DNA of 64,000 nucleotides from Arcicella lustrica (lineage in GTDB: Bacteria > Bacteroidota > Bacteroidia > Cytophagales > Spirosomataceae): positions 248,001-312,000 of the forward strand of contig NZ_JAYGIM010000009.1 of assembly GCF_034930985.1 (NCBI RefSeq), read 5' to 3'. Both the position numbers and the translations under genes were made by a program. The notes under the pieces are model-generated. The model had not been told where the DNA came from. It ran no database searches and worked only from the letters and a program-made list of their open reading frames with translations. Positions 60,704 to 64,000 of this stretch are shown here, piece by piece (positions within the stretch are counted from its first letter, which is position 1; each line of letters starts with the position of its first letter).

Positions 60704-61216
60704 ATGCAAATTTCAAATGAAAAGGTTGTTACCTTAACATACGAGCTAACAGTAACAGATGCTGAAGGCGTAAAAGATTTAATTGAAACCGTAGAACAAG
60801 AAGACCCAATGGTTTTTATTCAAGGTTTAAGTGGTTTACCAGAAGCTTTTGAAGAAAAAATTCAAGGACTTTCAGCGGGAGATACTTTTGAATTTTCAAT
60901 TCCAGCGGAAGAAGGTTACGGCGAATACGACCCATCGGCTGTGGTTGAATTACCAAAAGAAATTTTTAAAGTTGATGGCGAATATGTAGAAGAGATGTTA
61001 GAAGTTGGAAACTTTTTACCAATGACTGATGACGCTGGAAATCGTTTAAACGGAAAAATTATTGCTGTAGAAGATACGCTAGTGAGAATGGATTTTAATC
61101 ACCCATTGGTTGATAAAGAAATGTTTTTCAAAGGAACTATCGTTGCGGTTAGAGAAGCTACACAATCTGAACTAGACCACGGTCACGTTCATGGCGACGG
61201 CGGAGTACATCATTAA
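60704..61216 (+). CDS. slyD: FKBP-type peptidyl-prolyl isomerase, SlyD-like
   Basis: A 170-residue FKBP with SlyD layout: ISNEKVVTLTYELTV, an insert-in-flap domain (PAEEGYGEYDPSAV, ELPKEIF) and a short His-rich tail (HGHVHGDGGVHH) that can bind nickel or other metals. It speeds prolyl isomerisation and acts as a chaperone. The tail is shorter than in E. coli SlyD. Confidence 0.9.
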   Translation: MQISNEKVVTLTYELTVTDAEGVKDLIETVEQEDPMVFIQGLSGLPEAFEEKIQGLSAGDTFEFSIPAEEGYGEYDPSAVVELPKEIFKVDGEYVEEMLEVGNFLPMTDDAGNRLNGKIIAVEDTLVRMDFNHPLVDKEMFFKGTIVAVREATQSELDHGHVHGDGGVHH

Positions 61217-61217
61217 T

Positions 61218-61275
61218 AGTTTATGAGTTTAAAGTTTATGAGTTTTTTTCTCATAAACTTATAAACTCATAAACT
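61218..61275. repeat. Word-type hairpin between slyD and deaminase
   Basis: Arms built from the word tttatgag / ctcataaa (61218-61242 and 61250-61275) nearly fill the gap between two plus-strand genes. It may terminate slyD transcription. Confidence 0.6.
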
Positions 61276-61291
61276 CATAAACTAAAAAAGA

Positions 61292-61762
61292 ATGCAGAAA
61301 CCTGCTTTTGATGATATTTTTATGGATTTGGCTGTTAATCTAGCCAAACGTTCACACTGTGTAAAAGCGCAAGTAGGAGCAGTATTGACAAAAGATACCA
61401 GAATTATTTCGATTGGCTATAACGGACCTCCAGCGGGTACACACAATTGTGATGTAGAATTTCCAACTGAAGGCTGTGAGAGAGACTCAAAAGGAAGTTG
61501 TTCTTTAGCATTACACGCTGAACAAAATGCTATCCTTTATGCAGTGAAAAATGGTTCAAGTATTGAAGGTTCTACTATTTATGTAACACTTTCGCCATGT
61601 ATTGCTTGTGCAAGAGTAATTTTTACGATGAAAGTTGCCAAAGTTGTTTACCTAAACTCTTATGCTGAATACAAAGGAATTCCTAAAGACGAAGGAGTGG
61701 AGTTTCTAAAGAAATTTGGCGTAGAGGTGGTTAGGTATAAGAAGGAAGAGGAAAGAAGCTAG
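61292..61762 (+). CDS. dCMP deaminase family protein
   Basis: A 156-residue zinc deaminase. The HAE motif lies in LALHAEQNAILYAV and the zinc cysteines in LSPCIACARVI; SHCVKAQVGAVLTKD and GYNGPPAGTHNCDVE are dCMP-deaminase type. It supplies dUMP for thymidylate synthesis; allosteric control by dCTP/dTTP is family knowledge. Confidence 0.9.
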   Translation: MQKPAFDDIFMDLAVNLAKRSHCVKAQVGAVLTKDTRIISIGYNGPPAGTHNCDVEFPTEGCERDSKGSCSLALHAEQNAILYAVKNGSSIEGSTIYVTLSPCIACARVIFTMKVAKVVYLNSYAEYKGIPKDEGVEFLKKFGVEVVRYKKEEERS

Positions 61763-61790
61763 ATACAAGAAGCAAGATTCAAGAAACAAG
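61762..61790. repeat. Heptad-word inverted repeat, left arm
   Basis: A heptad run (acaagaa gcaagat tcaagaa acaag) whose reverse complement lies at 61877-61905, 26 of 29 bases matching. The terminator at 61815-61849 lies between them. Confidence 0.65.
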
Positions 61791-61814
61791 TTCATTTATA
61801 ATCAAAATGTCTTT

Positions 61815-61849
61815 AACAATAAAAGCCTCCGAAAGAGGCTTTTATTGTT
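61815..61849. terminator. Convergent terminator, deaminase/rpoD
   Basis: The stem aacaataaaagcctc / gaggcttttattgtt with T-runs. Confidence 0.9.
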
Positions 61850-61931
61850 AATTGTTAAATCTATAAAGTCTAAAATCTTGTATCTTGAATCTTGCTTCTT
61901 TTGTCTTAATTCTTGAATCTAAAAATAAAAA

Positions 61932-62795
61932 CTATCCAAGATAAGTTTTCAAAGCCTTACTTCTTGAAGTATGTCTCAAACGACGAATCGCTTTTTCTTT
62001 GATTTGACGAACACGTTCACGAGTCAAATTGAATTTTTCTCCAATTTCTTCTAATGTCATAGCATGTTCTCCATTCAATCCGAAATATAAAGTAACTACA
62101 TCTGCTTCACGTTGCGTTAAAGTAGATAAAGCTCTTTGTACTTCACGACGAAGCGAGTCATTAATTAATCCTGAATCTGGTTTATCTTCACCGTCATTTT
62201 CCAAAACGTCCAATAATGAATTTTCTTCACCTTGTACGAATGGTGCATCCATCGAAACGTGACGACCCGAAATTTTTAAAGTATCAACAACTTCACCTGT
62301 TGAGATTTCTAATACTTCAGCTAATTCTTCAGGAGTAGGCTCACGCTCGAACTTCTGCTCTAATTCAGAAAAAGTTTTAGAAATTTTATTTAATGAACCT
62401 ACACGGTTTAAAGGTAAACGTACAATACGAGATTGCTCAGCTAAAGCTTGCAAAATAGATTGACGAATCCACCAAACAGCATAAGAGATAAATTTAAAAC
62501 CACGAGTTTCATCAAAACGTTGAGCTGCCTTAATTAAACCTAAGTTACCTTCGTTAATTAAGTCGCCTAAGCTAAGCCCTTGATTTTGATATTGTTTTGC
62601 TACGGATACCACAAAACGAAGGTTTGCCTTCGTTAGTCTTTCTAATGAAAGTTGATCCCCGTCACGAATTTTCTGAGCTAAAATAACCTCCTCCTCTGGT
62701 GTCAATAAATCCACCTTACCAATCTCTTGTAAATATTTATCAAGTGATTGACTCTCTCTGTTAGTAATTTGCTTACTAATTTTTAGCTGTCTCAT
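61932..62795 (-). CDS. rpoD: Primary sigma factor RpoD
   Basis: A 287-residue sigma-70 protein, the short Bacteroidota form lacking region 1.1. Region 1.2/2.1 begins SLDKYLQEIGKVDLLTPEEE, region 2.4 FKFISYAVWWIRQSI, region 3 follows, and region 4.2 carries MTLEEIGEKFNLTRERVRQIKEKA. It directs RNA polymerase to housekeeping promoters, which in this phylum use TTG at -33 and TAnnTTTG at -7. Alone between two genes, with ample upstream sequence. Confidence 0.96.
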   Translation of the reverse strand: MRQLKISKQITNRESQSLDKYLQEIGKVDLLTPEEEVILAQKIRDGDQLSLERLTKANLRFVVSVAKQYQNQGLSLGDLINEGNLGLIKAAQRFDETRGFKFISYAVWWIRQSILQALAEQSRIVRLPLNRVGSLNKISKTFSELEQKFEREPTPEELAEVLEISTGEVVDTLKISGRHVSMDAPFVQGEENSLLDVLENDGEDKPDSGLINDSLRREVQRALSTLTQREADVVTLYFGLNGEHAMTLEEIGEKFNLTRERVRQIKEKAIRRLRHTSRSKALKTYLG

Positions 62796-62945
62796 ATTAT
62801 ACTTGTTATATTTTTAAAATGGTTAACAAATCCAAATGGTAAAAACCAAACAATTATATAAAGACAAAATCTTCAAAATATAATCGTTTGGTAAAATATA
62901 TTTTTAATGCGTTATCAAGAGAACGTAATAAAATTCGGATTTGTT

Positions 62946-64000
62946 CTAATTTTTTTCTGGTTTTGGTAAAAGAGCTTTGCGTGATAAACGGAACTTTCCA
63001 GTTTTCTTATCCACTTCAATCAATTTTACTTTTACTTGTTCTCCAATTTGTAATACACCTTCTACTGTTTCTAAACGTTCCCATTTAATTTCAGAGATGT
63101 GTAATAAACCATCTTTGCCCGGTAAGAACTCAACAAATGCTCCAAATGGCATAATTGATTTTACAATACCATCGTAAACTTCTCCTTCTTCTGGAATCAT
63201 TACAATTCCTTTAACCATTGCAACAGCTTTATCCATTGACTCTTTGTTTGAAGAGAAAATAGAAACATAACCACCGTCTGGTTTTTCTTCAATTGTAACA
63301 GTTGCTCCAGATTGTTTTTGAATATCTTGAACGATTTTACCACCTGGACCGATTACTGAACCAATTTGGTCTTTCAAGATTTTAATAACCATTGCTCTTG
63401 GAGTATGTGGTTTCAATTCAGCTCTCGTTGTTTCGATAGCTTCTTTCATTTTACCCAAAATGTGTAAACGACCACGTTTTGCTTGATCCAAAGCTTCTGC
63501 CAATACTTCATAAGAAAGTCCGTCAACTTTAATATCCATTTGACAAGCAGTGATACCATTTTCAGTACCAGTTACTTTGAAGTCCATATCTCCTAAATGA
63601 TCTTCATCACCTAAAATATCAGAAAGAACAGCATATTTACCAGTTTTAGGGTCAGAAATTAAACCCATAGCAATACCAGAAACAGGCGCTTTGATTTTCA
63701 CACCAGCATCCATCAATGCTAAAGTACCAGCACAAACAGTAGCCATTGACGAAGAACCATTTGATTCTAAAATATCAGAAACTACACGAATTGTATAAGG
63801 ATTGTCAACATCAGCAGGTAATACTTTTTTGATAGCACGCATCGCTAAGTTACCATGACCAATTTCACGGCGACCCGGTCCTCTGTTTGGTCTAACTTCA
63901 CCTGTAGAGAAACCTGGGAAATTGTAGTGTAACATAAAACGGTTATAACCAGACGTCATCGCTTGATCAACGATTTGTTCATCTAATTTCGTTCCTAATG
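62946..64000 (-). CDS. pnp: Polynucleotide phosphorylase, 5' end cut by window
   Basis: The C-terminal part of PNPase. The reading frame remains open to base 64000 with LGTKLDEQIVDQA, so the start lies outside. Visible are the end of the second RNase PH domain (HYNFPGFSTGEVRPNRGPGRREIGHG), the KH domain (MVIKILKDQIGSVIGPGGKI) and the S1 domain (YDGIVKSIMPFGAFVEFLPG). The enzyme degrades RNA 3'-5' phosphorolytically as part of the degradosome-like machinery. No sign of damage. Confidence 0.95.
   Translation of the reverse strand, partial: LGTKLDEQIVDQAMTSGYNRFMLHYNFPGFSTGEVRPNRGPGRREIGHGNLAMRAIKKVLPADVDNPYTIRVVSDILESNGSSSMATVCAGTLALMDAGVKIKAPVSGIAMGLISDPKTGKYAVLSDILGDEDHLGDMDFKVTGTENGITACQMDIKVDGLSYEVLAEALDQAKRGRLHILGKMKEAIETTRAELKPHTPRAMVIKILKDQIGSVIGPGGKIVQDIQKQSGATVTIEEKPDGGYVSIFSSNKESMDKAVAMVKGIVMIPEEGEVYDGIVKSIMPFGAFVEFLPGKDGLLHISEIKWERLETVEGVLQIGEQVKVKLIEVDKKTGKFRLSRKALLPKPEKN

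Overview
The window is about 64 kb of an AT-rich chromosome from a member of the Bacteroidota, most likely the Cytophagales (a Spirosomataceae/Cytophagaceae-type aquatic or soil bacterium). The clues are a protease with a type IX secretion C-terminal sorting domain, the long three-domain IspG, a short RpoD of 287 residues, small Bacteroidota-specific proteins such as DUF3127, BlaI/M56 pairs, and no obvious Shine-Dalgarno sequences. The genus cannot be fixed from this sequence alone.

Layout: 0.2-9.2 kb carries a glutamine amidotransferase/ATP-grasp-like pair, a NamZ-type muramidase, a TPR protein, YjbR, ispG, a HepT/MntA toxin-antitoxin pair and the pterin genes folE and queD. 9.6-13.4 kb is a sugar block: a Tat-exported GH109-like protein, a GHMP sugar kinase and a sugar-phosphate nucleotidyltransferase. 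13.4-19.3 kb is the most unusual part. It holds GC-rich inverted repeats, a 42-bp tandem array, a gene of an unnamed two-domain family, a SIR2-STAND-TPR defence gene that has lost the start of its NADase domain, an 84-bp tandem array and a multi-hairpin extragenic element. 19.3-29.6 kb is housekeeping (S10 peptidase, class III aminotransferase, thioredoxin, lipoprotein, dnaE, SPFH protein, SDR). 29.6-31.6 kb repeats the odd architecture: the same 18-bp motif, an eroded second 42-bp array, a paralogue of the two-domain gene, then another long inverted repeat.

31.6-48.9 kb is mostly metabolic and housekeeping: succinyl-CoA:acetate CoA-transferase, GH43, SGNH hydrolase, deoxynucleoside kinase, a BlaI/M56 pair with three operators, tRNA-Leu, DUF3127, AarF/TetR, a T9SS metalloprotease, phoH, dnaB, rlmD, SDR and a BatE-like protein. 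48.9-49.5 kb holds four identical tRNA-Lys genes. 49.5-54.6 kb is a run of small regulator/target pairs (OhrR-Ohr, TetR-SDR, HxlR-DoxX) with visible operators. 54.6-64 kb contains an M1 peptidase, the arsenosugar peroxidase-like/ArsS pair followed by a 21-bp array, holA, an ACP phosphodiesterase-like gene, slyD, a dCMP deaminase, rpoD and the 3' part of pnp, cut by the window edge.

The strongest unexplained signal is repeat architecture. Four clear tandem arrays have periods of 21, 42, 42 and 84 bp, and a heptamer repeat lies inside ispG, so every period is a multiple of 7. Two arrays sit upstream of the two paralogous genes, and one has hairpin arms with a compensatory base change.
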